DNA of 64,000 bases from JBCCQL01 sp039414355 (GTDB lineage: Bacteria > Planctomycetota > Planctomycetia > Pirellulales > Lacipirellulaceae). The notes under the pieces are model-generated. The model had not been told where the DNA came from. It saw only the letters and a list, made by a program, of their open reading frames with translations, and searched no databases. The first letter of the stretch is position 1; each line of letters opens with the position of its first letter. Positions 17,131-24,952 of this stretch are shown piece by piece. The translations under genes were made by a program, and so were the position numbers. The stretch lies in the NCBI GenBank assembly GCA_039414355.1, contig JBCDJN010000013.1, forward strand, positions 3,421 through 67,420, given 5' to 3'.

Positions 17131-18309
17131 TCAGTGGGTCTCGACAGCCGATTCGTGTTGGTCAAGGTAGTCGAAGCTACCGTCGGCGTGAGCCACGATA
17201 CGCCGGTTTCGCCAAGTGATCCGCTTGGAGACCTTCGCGTGAGCCCAGTGCAGCGGCTGCACCAGCTCGGCAACAATCGATCGCCACCAAGAAAGCCGCG
17301 GCGGATGATCGCAAACCCTTCGCATCAAGTCGCGGATGGCGGCGTCTCGCAGTACTAGGGCGATCATCAGGGCCCCCAATCCGAACGCACTTGATGCAAG
17401 CAGGAGAATCGAGCCCCAGAGCATTACCGGTGGCAGCGCGAGCAAGGCGACGATGAGCAGCTTGCGAGGCGCCGGCTGCGCATCGAGCAGGACTTCGGCG
17501 AACAGGTACCACCGCTGCATCAGCGATATGTACGCGCCGCGGTCTTCCACGGTTGTCGTCAGGAACTGAGGGGTAACCCCCTGATACACCCGTCGACCGG
17601 ATGTCAAGAATGCCTGTGCGATCGCAAGATCGTCGCACAGTTGCTCGCCGAGAGCTCCCCACCCGCCGAGTTCTCGCATTACTGACGTCTGAGCGACATA
17701 GAACATCCCGTTAATCGTGATCGGTCCGGTGACCGGCAACAACGACAGGTAAGTCATGACGCTATTGTTATTGACGAAGTGCGTGACTAGTTGCGACCAG
17801 AACCCCGCGGCCGAAAAGTAGAGCGGAAGACCTGTGTATAAGTCGCAGCCGCTCTCCAGTCGCGCAATCGCCTTTCGGAGGTTGTCGCAAGAGAGCCAGG
17901 TGTCATCGTCAAGTACCGCAACGTACGGAGCGTCGACGAGCGGAAGCACATGATCAAGCTTGGCGGCCTTCGGGTTTTGCCCCTGCTCAGGGGGCGGGCA
18001 AACCTCGACTTGGACAACGCTCTCAAGTTCCATCGCGATTGCCTGAGCGACCCGCCGGCCCTCGTGGTCGTCGCGATCAACGAGCAGCCAAAATCGCGTT
18101 GGCGACTCGCTCGAAGAGACGCTCCGTCGGAGCGTCGATTCGAGAAGTGGATCGCCGCTCAGGATTGGCCGAAGCACGGCGACGTCTGGCGACTCTGCAC
18201 GACCCCCATCGTCTTGGTTCCTCGCGAGGTAGTACCGGCTGAGGCAATACTTGGTCGCAAGACTGGCTAGGTAGAGCGTCACGCAAACGGCGCCGCCCCA
18301 TGCGATCAT
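17131..18309 (-). CDS. Membrane glycosyltransferase family 2 (ceramide glucosyltransferase/HpnI-like)
   Basis: A 392-residue GT-A enzyme that joins a sugar to a lipid at the membrane. MIAWGGAVCVTLYLASL is the N-terminal membrane segment. The catalytic domain shows DVAVLRPILSGDPLLESTL, the metal-binding DDD in VAVLDDDTWL, and the QxxRW-type motif in ISLMQRWYLFAE. At least one strong hydrophobic segment follows (LLIVALLALPPVMLWGSILLLASS). The ATG at 18309 overlaps the upstream SDR stop as ATGA, so I prefer it to the earlier in-frame codon at 18342. It is similar in layout to ceramide glucosyltransferases and hopanoid HpnI. The acceptor here is unknown. Confidence 0.85.
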   Translation of the reverse strand: MIAWGGAVCVTLYLASLATKYCLSRYYLARNQDDGGRAESPDVAVLRPILSGDPLLESTLRRSVSSSESPTRFWLLVDRDDHEGRRVAQAIAMELESVVQVEVCPPPEQGQNPKAAKLDHVLPLVDAPYVAVLDDDTWLSCDNLRKAIARLESGCDLYTGLPLYFSAAGFWSQLVTHFVNNNSVMTYLSLLPVTGPITINGMFYVAQTSVMRELGGWGALGEQLCDDLAIAQAFLTSGRRVYQGVTPQFLTTTVEDRGAYISLMQRWYLFAEVLLDAQPAPRKLLIVALLALPPVMLWGSILLLASSAFGLGALMIALVLRDAAIRDLMRRVCDHPPRLSWWRSIVAELVQPLHWAHAKVSKRITWRNRRIVAHADGSFDYLDQHESAVETH

Positions 18310-19280
18310 CGGTCGACCTCCGCGTCTCGGTTCGTCATCCACTCAACGGTCCTCTCGACGCTCTCCTCGAGAGAGACCCGCGGCTGGGAAAGCCGCGTCA
18401 GCATTCTCTGGACATCAAAGGTCTTCGAGTAGGCGAATACATGGACGCCGAATCGAGTGATCGCGGGTTCACGTGCCGGCAAGAAGAGACGATGAACCGT
18501 CTCCAGCACGGACGCTCCGAGCATCGCTGTTCGCACCGATAGCCTCCGCTTGGGCTGAGGAATCGCCAGCCGATCGAAGATACCCCTCAGAAAATCGATG
18601 ATGGGGACAGGGCGATTGTCCGTAAGGTTGAAGTCCCCAGCCACGTTGGCGTCGCCGACAACAGCTTCGATCTGATCTAGTAGGTTCTCGATGTAGATGA
18701 GATCCCCGACCACCGGCCCTTCGGCGGGCGTAATCAGGGGCAGTCTCCCGGCGCGTGCCGCTCGGACAATCCTGGGCAGGAGCACCACGTCGCCGGGGCC
18801 GTAGACGGCTCGCGGTCGGAGTATCGTCCACGAGCCTTCGTAGCGCCGTACGACTTCCTCACCCTTGAGTTTCGTCTCCGCGTAGAGACTGACGGCGCGA
18901 TCGGCCAACGGCGTCGCCTCTGTGATCTCAAACTGGTGCTCAGCGCGGTAGTAGACGCTCGAGGAGGAGATGTAGACGAGCCTTGGAACGCCGTTTCGTC
19001 GGCAGAAGTCGACAACGTTCTGCGTCGCCGCGACGTTGTCACGCTCGAACTCTCGGCGGCTGCCCCACGGGGACGATCTCGCTGCCGCGTGGACTACGGT
19101 GTCGTAGGCCCCGTCGAACGAAGCTGGCAACGGTTCGCCAAGATCGTGGGAATGGTACCCATCAACGGCAAGCGGACGTCGTCCTATCCCGGCCGTTAGC
19201 CAACCGTTCTCACGCAGGCGTCGCACCAGCGCACTACCAATGAACCCCGAGCTTCCGGTAATGAGCGCTCGCCGTGACAA
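18306..19280 (-). CDS. NAD-dependent epimerase/dehydratase (extended SDR)
   Basis: First gene of the lipid/glycoside operon. The 324-residue protein has the NAD-binding TGSSGFIGSALVRRL loop at the N terminus and the catalytic YxxxK in YAETKLKGEE, with the Ser in ISSSSVYY. The C-terminal part (GPVVGDLIYIENLLDQI, FNLTDNRPVP) is like 3-beta-hydroxysteroid dehydrogenase and OleD-type reductases rather than sugar epimerases. In context it most likely reduces a beta-keto acyl or cyclic intermediate. The next gene overlaps by 4 bp (ATGA). Confidence 0.85.
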   Translation of the reverse strand: MSRRALITGSSGFIGSALVRRLRENGWLTAGIGRRPLAVDGYHSHDLGEPLPASFDGAYDTVVHAAARSSPWGSRREFERDNVAATQNVVDFCRRNGVPRLVYISSSSVYYRAEHQFEITEATPLADRAVSLYAETKLKGEEVVRRYEGSWTILRPRAVYGPGDVVLLPRIVRAARAGRLPLITPAEGPVVGDLIYIENLLDQIEAVVGDANVAGDFNLTDNRPVPIIDFLRGIFDRLAIPQPKRRLSVRTAMLGASVLETVHRLFLPAREPAITRFGVHVFAYSKTFDVQRMLTRLSQPRVSLEESVERTVEWMTNRDAEVDR

Positions 19281-20196
19281 AGCTGCTTGTCCTTGTTGAG
19301 GCAGTAGCAGGCGGGGCTACGGCGTCTAGGCGTTGGATCTTAGCAGGGATGACACGCTTCGTAGAGACTCTCTATGGACCTAAGCGAGAGAGGTGACTCG
19401 GCAAACAGCCTATCGCCCATCTCGCGTCGGATGCGTCGCCCGACCGCGGATGGCGGCTCCGCATACTCGCATCGGTGGCGACGGCACCACCGATCACGAT
19501 GATGGCCGTCAACGCGGCTCGCGCTTCGGCCACGATCGCTCCGGCGCCGGTGGGCCGTCGCAGCTGCTCCGATAGTGACTTCCGGGGCGACGCCGCGCCC
19601 GGGGCGGGGGTGTTACGGATGGTCAAGGCGTTCGATCGGACCGGCCGCCACCCTGACGCCGGGTCGCTCTTCCCGCAGAGCGAGGGGAGAGCTGGTTTGC
19701 GCCGCCGCAGTCTTCTCCGGACTGGTGGCCTCCCAGCTCGTGCGGCGGAGGGCATCCCGAACGGTCCAATCACCGCAGCCGCCCCCCGTTTTGAGCGGCG
19801 TCCCGCAAGGCCAAATCTGGAAACCCACCAGTTTCGAGGGAAGATTCGCGCCGCGAGGCGTATCTAGCAACAGCCGGTCATCGGAGTCAGGTGCCTTCTG
19901 CGACTTGCTCTCCGAGCCGAACAGCTGCATTGTGATCAGCGATTACCGTTTCGTCGCCCTCGTCTTACTCGTGTATTCACGCCCCCCAAGCCTCGGCGAG
20001 CGGCGCCGTGCTTGCTGACTTCCGTAAGCGTCCCAACGCAAGACGGCTGCGTTTGATCCGAGCGACAGCGGCGAGTGGTACGGAAGGCCGACGCTGAACC
20101 CTGTGGGTGTCGGCCGGCCGCGGCAGAGTAGCTTCTCTCTTCAACGCCATCACGAGCTCAGGTCCGAGCAAACAGTCATCCAGACGGAGATCACCG
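19281..20196. other. Long intergenic region with a REP-like element
   Basis: About 900 bp without a convincing gene between the divergent SDR operon and the PEP-CTERM/GH operon. Around 19640-19700 the minus strand reads like the widespread non-coding repeat that yields the spurious peptide PLALREERPGVRV, with complementary CTCTCCCC/GGGGAGAG-like stretches. Promoters of both operons must lie here, but none stands out. Confidence 0.4.
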
Positions 20197-21270
20197 ATGA
20201 TCCTCATCACCAGGCGGTGCGCGGTTGCCCTCGTCGCGGGGCTATTGGTTGCTAATCAGGCGGTTGGTCAGCTGACGTTCCAGATCTTCTCGGACGCCAA
20301 CGATGGCTTCCTGGAGTCGCGGGGAGACACCCTCACCGACCTGCCCCCAAGCTCGCCCTGGCCCGTGGTTCACCCTGAGACCTTCGGCACCTTCCAAGGG
20401 ACCGTCGGCGAGTGGTTCGGGGCCGGGCCTGACGGGCCGGACGCCTACGGCTTGGCGACGATCGTGCTGCCCTTCCAGCTTCCGAACTTCGGGACGGTCA
20501 ACGATCCGTTCGCGACCGCCGACCTGGGCGTGATGCTCAACCCGAACACCGGCGACTCGAACTCGACCGACATCGACTTGTACGGTTTGGCCCGCGTCGA
20601 CACCGACCCGGCCATCCTGACGGCCGACTGGTACAGCGGCGCCAGCTTTGATCCAGGCGCGACGCTGATCCAAGAGAGCTTCTTGACCCCCTCGAGCCCG
20701 CAAGGATTTGTCGGGGCCCCGAACAACAACACCGACGCCGCCGGCGATACGCAGTTGGTCAACTTCTTGAACGCATCGTACGCGGGCGGCGCCAACGCCG
20801 ACAGCTTTGTCTTCCTGCGACTGAGCTATGGCTCCGACACGTTCGCCTCGTCTTTCGACAACTATAACATCACCCTCCGCGAGGCCGGCCAGACCGGCGA
20901 GTGGCCGGTGATCACGTACTCGGTCAATGCAATCCCGGGCGATGTGAACGGCGACGGGCAGGTGACGATTGAGGACTTCTTCGACCCCAACGACCCGGGC
21001 CAGATCCTTGGGAACTGGCGGGAGACCAATGAGTCCTTCGGCGCCACGCTGGCGCGGACCGACGGCGACCTCAACCTGGACGGCGCGGTCAACGTAGCCG
21101 ACTTCCGCGAGTGGAAGGATGCGTTCCTAGCAAACGGCGGCAGCGCGTCGGCGGTGACCGGCGCGCTCAACGCCCTGACCGGCGTGCCGGAACCGTCAAC
21201 CGCCGCGGCCGCCTTTGCGGTCCTCGGCCTGCTCATCTCTCGGGGCCGCATGGCACGGTCCCTGTCGTGA
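20197..21270 (+). CDS. PEP-CTERM/dockerin exported protein, IFSDANDGFLE family
   Basis: A 357-residue exported protein. The ATG at 20197 gives the signal peptide MILITRRCAVALVAGLLVANQAVG. The body (about 25-245) begins QIFSDANDGFLE and PWPVVHPETFGTF; it is related to the product at 30883-31659, which lies in inverse orientation at the far end of this operon. I do not recognise the domain; it looks like a beta-sandwich. Two dockerin-like repeats follow (GDVNGDGQVTIEDFFD, GDLNLDGAVNVADFREWKD), then the PEP-CTERM anchor VPEPSTAAAAFAVLGLLISRGR. It is probably the first gene of the glucan operon, 90 bp before the next one. Confidence 0.8.
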   Translation: MILITRRCAVALVAGLLVANQAVGQLTFQIFSDANDGFLESRGDTLTDLPPSSPWPVVHPETFGTFQGTVGEWFGAGPDGPDAYGLATIVLPFQLPNFGTVNDPFATADLGVMLNPNTGDSNSTDIDLYGLARVDTDPAILTADWYSGASFDPGATLIQESFLTPSSPQGFVGAPNNNTDAAGDTQLVNFLNASYAGGANADSFVFLRLSYGSDTFASSFDNYNITLREAGQTGEWPVITYSVNAIPGDVNGDGQVTIEDFFDPNDPGQILGNWRETNESFGATLARTDGDLNLDGAVNVADFREWKDAFLANGGSASAVTGALNALTGVPEPSTAAAAFAVLGLLISRGRMARSLS

Positions 21271-21360
21271 AACCGCGGGCGGAACCCTCCTCATCAGCAA
21301 CGCGGGAGCTCGCGCGCAACGCTCCGTTCTCGCGACCCAATACCGACAGGGCGAGACACC

Positions 21361-23301
21361 ATGAAGACAAACCGTACGCTCCTGGCCGCGGCTGTCGCGC
21401 TTGCGACGGCCCTGGCTGGCTCCACCGCAACGGCGCAAATCAACACATGGACCGGCGACGGCGCCACCAACGCCTTCTCCGACGGCAATAACTGGGACTT
21501 CTTCTTTACGCCAGACCCGGTCTTGTTCAGCGAGTCGCGCATCGGCGCCGACGTCCCGGGCTTGCCGGACGCAACCAATACGCTGGCGACCGTGGCCGCC
21601 GATCTGTCGTTGACGCCTTCGTCTCGCCTCGTGCTGGGAGAAGGGACCCAACAAGACGGAACCCCCTACGAGGGCTCGCTCGCAATCTCGTCGGGCGGAC
21701 AACTCGTCGTTCAGCCGGGCGTGGGCGGCGGCAACGGCAACCTTGAAGTTGGCAACAACGGCGGCATTGGAACGCTCGCCGTCTCTGGATCGGGGGCCCT
21801 TCAGGTCGACGGCCAACTCGCGGCCAACGGCGGCAGCGGTGGCGACAGCTCGATGACGTTTAGCGACTCGGCCGCGGTAACCGCTTCGTCTTTGTTCACG
21901 GAGAGACGCCTTCGGCTCGAGGGGGGTGGCGTCACCTTCTCCGTTGCCAATGACGCGATCCTGGGGCAGTTCGGCGTGCACGAGTGGGCGTTCTCGCCGT
22001 CCGGCGCCGGCCCGTCGGTGATGTCCGTGGCAGGCGAGTTGAGCCTCGACGGTACGCTGAGCATCGATACGCTCGGCGAAACGCCTTCGGTCGGCGATTC
22101 TTGGGTCATCGCCGACTCGGGAAGTGTGATCCAAGGGTTCACGAGCATCGATACCTCGGCAGTACCGGGTCTTGGTCAAGGGGTCGCGGTGCGTGTGTTT
22201 CAAAGCGGCGGCGGCGTGAACGGCGTCGAGACGAATGTCGTGGTCGAGCAACAGCCCGTTCTGGTGGTCAATCGCCAAACGGGCGCCGTCTCCATCCGCA
22301 ACCCCGGCGCCGCGGCGAGCATTGCGATCGACTCCTACGACGTGCTCTCCGCAAGCGGCGGCCTGAACGTCGGCAACTGGACCAGCCTCGCCCCCAGCGC
22401 CGGCTGGCAGGAAGCCAACCCGAGCGCAAACAACCTCTCCGAGCTCAACGCGTTATCCTCCGAGTCGTTTGACGGGGGTTCGGACGCCGCGCTCGGCGAA
22501 GTCTTCGAGCCTGTCGCGATGCCGTTTGGAGTCGATACCGAGGACCTCGACTTCAAGTTCTCCCCGCTCGGCGAGGGTGAGGTGGATGGCCTCGTCGTCT
22601 ACGAGGGCATTCCGACTGACACCCTTACGCTCAACATCGACCGGACGACCGGCGACGCCCAGATCATTAACGGCTTCCGGAGTTCTATCTCCATCGACAC
22701 CTACACGGTCACTTCCGAATCGGGGTCACTCGACGTCGGTGCGGGGGGGTTCGACGCAATCGGTGGCGATTGGCAGGTCGCCGAGTCGGACCCCGACGCC
22801 GTATCCGAACTGAATCCGCTGAGCCAGCTGACTCTCGGCTCGGGCGCCGCTCAGTCTCTCGGGTCGCTGTTTGATTTCGACGCCGTCGGCGCTGAAGAAG
22901 ACTTGGTGTTCGAGTTCTCCTTGCCGACGGACACCACCTCACGCTTCGGCAAGGTGGTGTTTGCCGATGAGCTCTCGGTGCTGCCGCAGGGCTTGGACGG
23001 AGACTTCAACGACGACGGCCTTGTCGACGCCGCGGACTACACCGTTTGGCGAGACAATCTCGGCAGCAGCAGCGACGCACTGAACGGCAACGGCACGGGA
23101 GACCCCAGCGGGCTGGTGGTCATCGCGGACTACCTGCTCTGGCGATCGCAATTCGGCGCCAGCGCCGGAGCGTCGCAGCTGCCGGCGAGTGTCCCTGAAC
23201 CAGGCGCCCTCGCCATAGCGTGCTGCCTGGCGGGGCTTCTTGGCATCCGCCGCCAGAGTTTAGACCGTGAAGCACGTCAATCACGAAGGGAAGCAGCATG
23301 A
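21361..23301 (+). CDS. PEP-CTERM/dockerin surface protein (646 aa)
   Basis: Signal peptide MKTNRTLLAAAVALATALAGSTATA, then a WTGDGATNAFSDGNNWD segment of the kind that opens many planctomycete and verrucomicrobial autotransporter-like surface proteins. Residues 75-300 are Gly/Ser-rich beta-solenoid-like sequence. Two related modules follow (about 300-420 and 425-540), each with LxxNxxTGxxxIxN and SYxVxSxSGxLxVG patterns, as seen in other dockerin proteins of this group, including the tail of the protein at 59651. The end carries the dockerin GDFNDDGLVDAADYTVWRDNLG, a second repeat and the PEP-CTERM anchor VPEPGALAIACCLAGLLGIRR. Probably extracellular and anchored. The stop overlaps the next start as ATGA. 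Confidence 0.82.
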   Translation: MKTNRTLLAAAVALATALAGSTATAQINTWTGDGATNAFSDGNNWDFFFTPDPVLFSESRIGADVPGLPDATNTLATVAADLSLTPSSRLVLGEGTQQDGTPYEGSLAISSGGQLVVQPGVGGGNGNLEVGNNGGIGTLAVSGSGALQVDGQLAANGGSGGDSSMTFSDSAAVTASSLFTERRLRLEGGGVTFSVANDAILGQFGVHEWAFSPSGAGPSVMSVAGELSLDGTLSIDTLGETPSVGDSWVIADSGSVIQGFTSIDTSAVPGLGQGVAVRVFQSGGGVNGVETNVVVEQQPVLVVNRQTGAVSIRNPGAAASIAIDSYDVLSASGGLNVGNWTSLAPSAGWQEANPSANNLSELNALSSESFDGGSDAALGEVFEPVAMPFGVDTEDLDFKFSPLGEGEVDGLVVYEGIPTDTLTLNIDRTTGDAQIINGFRSSISIDTYTVTSESGSLDVGAGGFDAIGGDWQVAESDPDAVSELNPLSQLTLGSGAAQSLGSLFDFDAVGAEEDLVFEFSLPTDTTSRFGKVVFADELSVLPQGLDGDFNDDGLVDAADYTVWRDNLGSSSDALNGNGTGDPSGLVVIADYLLWRSQFGASAGASQLPASVPEPGALAIACCLAGLLGIRRQSLDREARQSRREAA

Positions 23302-24314
23302 CCGCACGGAGAGGCTTTACGCTCGTCGAGCTGTTGGTCGTCATCGCGATCATCGGCATCCTGATCGCGCTCTTGCTGCCGGCGGTTCAAGCCGCACGCG
23401 AGGCCGCCCGGCGGAACACGTGCAAGAACCACCTCAAGCAGATGGGGCTGGCATGCCTCAATCACGAGAGCGTCCACGGCCACTTCCCAACATCCGGCTT
23501 CGGTTGGCGGTGGCAGCCTGATCCCGACCTTGGTTACGGCAGTGATCAGCCCGGCGGGTGGCCCTTCCAACTGCTGGCTTACGTTGAACAGGGCCCGCTC
23601 CGCGACTTGGCGTCCAGCATCGATAACGCCGCGGACAAGCAAGCGGTGATGCTTCAGATCGTGCAAACGCCGATCGATCTCTTCAACTGCCCGAGCCGCC
23701 GCGCAACGCAAATCTATCCGATCGAGCGGAACAACTTCCTCGCCTTCAACTTGTTGAACTGCCGTGCCGGTTCCTGCAGCGTCGCGCGGGGCGACTACGC
23801 GGCGAACGCCGGAAACGCCGAGCCCGTTGGCCAGGGCGGGCCCGAGACGCCCGCCGCGGTCGCGACCTTCAGCAACTGGATTACCGACACCCAGAGCGGC
23901 GTCATGTTCCAGCGCAGCCGCGTAAGGATCGCTCAGATCGTCGACGGGACTTCCAATACCGCCTTGATCGGCGAGAAGTACATGGACCCCAATCTCTACG
24001 AAAACGGCGAGGACCCCGCCGACGACCAAAACGTCTTCGTGGGGCACGACCAGGACACGCTCCGCTACACCGGATTCCGCCTCGCCGGCGACGGGGCGGC
24101 GGTGGTTTGGCTGCCGTTCTCGGACCGGCCGGGGTTTGTTCCCACCGCGGAGAACGGCGACGTCCGCCCGTCCTTCGGCTCCGCTCACGCCGGCGCGATG
24201 AACATGGCGTTCTGCGACGGGTCCGTTCGATCGATCGAGTACGAAATTGACGGGGAAGTGTTCTTCAAGTACGGGGGCCGAGACGATGACGCGGTCCGCT
24301 ACCCGGGCCCGTGA
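23298..24314 (+). CDS. DUF1559 prepilin-like protein (H-X9-DG type)
   Basis: Planctomycete-specific pseudopilin-like protein of 338 residues. It has a type IV prepilin leader and hydrophobic helix (RRGFTLVELLVVIAIIGILIALLLPAVQAAREAARR) and the family's closing H-X9-DG signature in HAGAMNMAFCDGSV. The function of the family is unknown; it probably forms or decorates an extracellular fibre or links to type II secretion-like machinery. Translational coupling on both sides (ATGA with the upstream PEP-CTERM gene, 4-bp overlap with the downstream sigma gene) shows it belongs to this operon. Confidence 0.93.
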   Translation: MTARRGFTLVELLVVIAIIGILIALLLPAVQAAREAARRNTCKNHLKQMGLACLNHESVHGHFPTSGFGWRWQPDPDLGYGSDQPGGWPFQLLAYVEQGPLRDLASSIDNAADKQAVMLQIVQTPIDLFNCPSRRATQIYPIERNNFLAFNLLNCRAGSCSVARGDYAANAGNAEPVGQGGPETPAAVATFSNWITDTQSGVMFQRSRVRIAQIVDGTSNTALIGEKYMDPNLYENGEDPADDQNVFVGHDQDTLRYTGFRLAGDGAAVVWLPFSDRPGFVPTAENGDVRPSFGSAHAGAMNMAFCDGSVRSIEYEIDGEVFFKYGGRDDDAVRYPGP

Positions 24315-24892
24315 ACGCCGAGCGAACCCTGGACGCATCGAGTAACAGCAACGCCGAAGGACGCCCGGTCGAGCGGGAGCCGGACCGCAACGCAGAGTTT
24401 GTCAAGCTTTACGCCGAGGCTTACCCCAGGCTCCAATTCCTCCTAATGGCTTTGCTGCCCAACCGAAGCCACGCGGCCGATGTACTGCAAGAGACAAGCG
24501 TCGTCCTGTGGAGTAAGTTCTCAACCTTTGAGTCGGGAACCAACTTCTACGCGTGGGCGAGCGCGATTGCGCGACTGCAAACCCTCAAGTTCTACGAGCA
24601 AAACTCCCGGTCGCCAAAGCTCTTCAGCCTCGAGACGCTGGAGCAGATTGCCCTGCAGGTGGACAAGGCGGGCGGGGCGGACGAGCCCCTTGTCGGAGCG
24701 CTCAACGAGTGCCTTGAGCGCCTGTCGGACGCGGATCGGGCACTGATCAGGAGACGCTACGATGGAGAAGTATCAGTCCAGGGCATGGCCGCCGAGATAG
24801 GTGTGACCCCCAACATGATCTCGAAATCCCTCACTAGGATCCGCAAAATCCTGCTGGCGTGCGTGCAACGCGCGGCAACAAGTCAGGGCTGA
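24311..24892 (+). CDS. ECF RNA polymerase sigma factor (Rhodopirellula/Verrucomicrobium type)
   Basis: A 193-residue sigma-70 family factor. Region 2 lies at about 25-95 (FVKLYAEAYPRLQFLLMALLP, VLQETSVVLWSKF, WASAIARLQTLKFY), region 4 at about 130-185 (LNECLERLSDADRALIRRRYDG, GMAAEIGVTPNMISKSLTRIRKILLACV). It starts at a GTG inside the DUF1559 stop. The next gene is a FecR-domain membrane protein, the usual partner of this ECF group, so the sigma factor is probably held and released by that sensor and may transcribe the glycoside hydrolase genes that follow. Confidence 0.93.
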   Translation: MNAERTLDASSNSNAEGRPVEREPDRNAEFVKLYAEAYPRLQFLLMALLPNRSHAADVLQETSVVLWSKFSTFESGTNFYAWASAIARLQTLKFYEQNSRSPKLFSLETLEQIALQVDKAGGADEPLVGALNECLERLSDADRALIRRRYDGEVSVQGMAAEIGVTPNMISKSLTRIRKILLACVQRAATSQG

Positions 24893-24952
24893 GTCCCCGT
24901 CTCAGACGGTTCGGCCCCGCCAACGATCCGCCCCTGGTAGCAGACAAGCGCC

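Noticed and set aside
15556..19280. Reading the lipid operon as a complete OleABCD olefin cluster
   Set aside because: There is no OleC-like AMP ligase, and two glycosyltransferases are present; only a loose analogy remains.
19613..19930. Minus-strand ORF with PLALREERPGVRV
   Set aside because: This peptide is a common spurious translation of a dispersed non-coding repeat.
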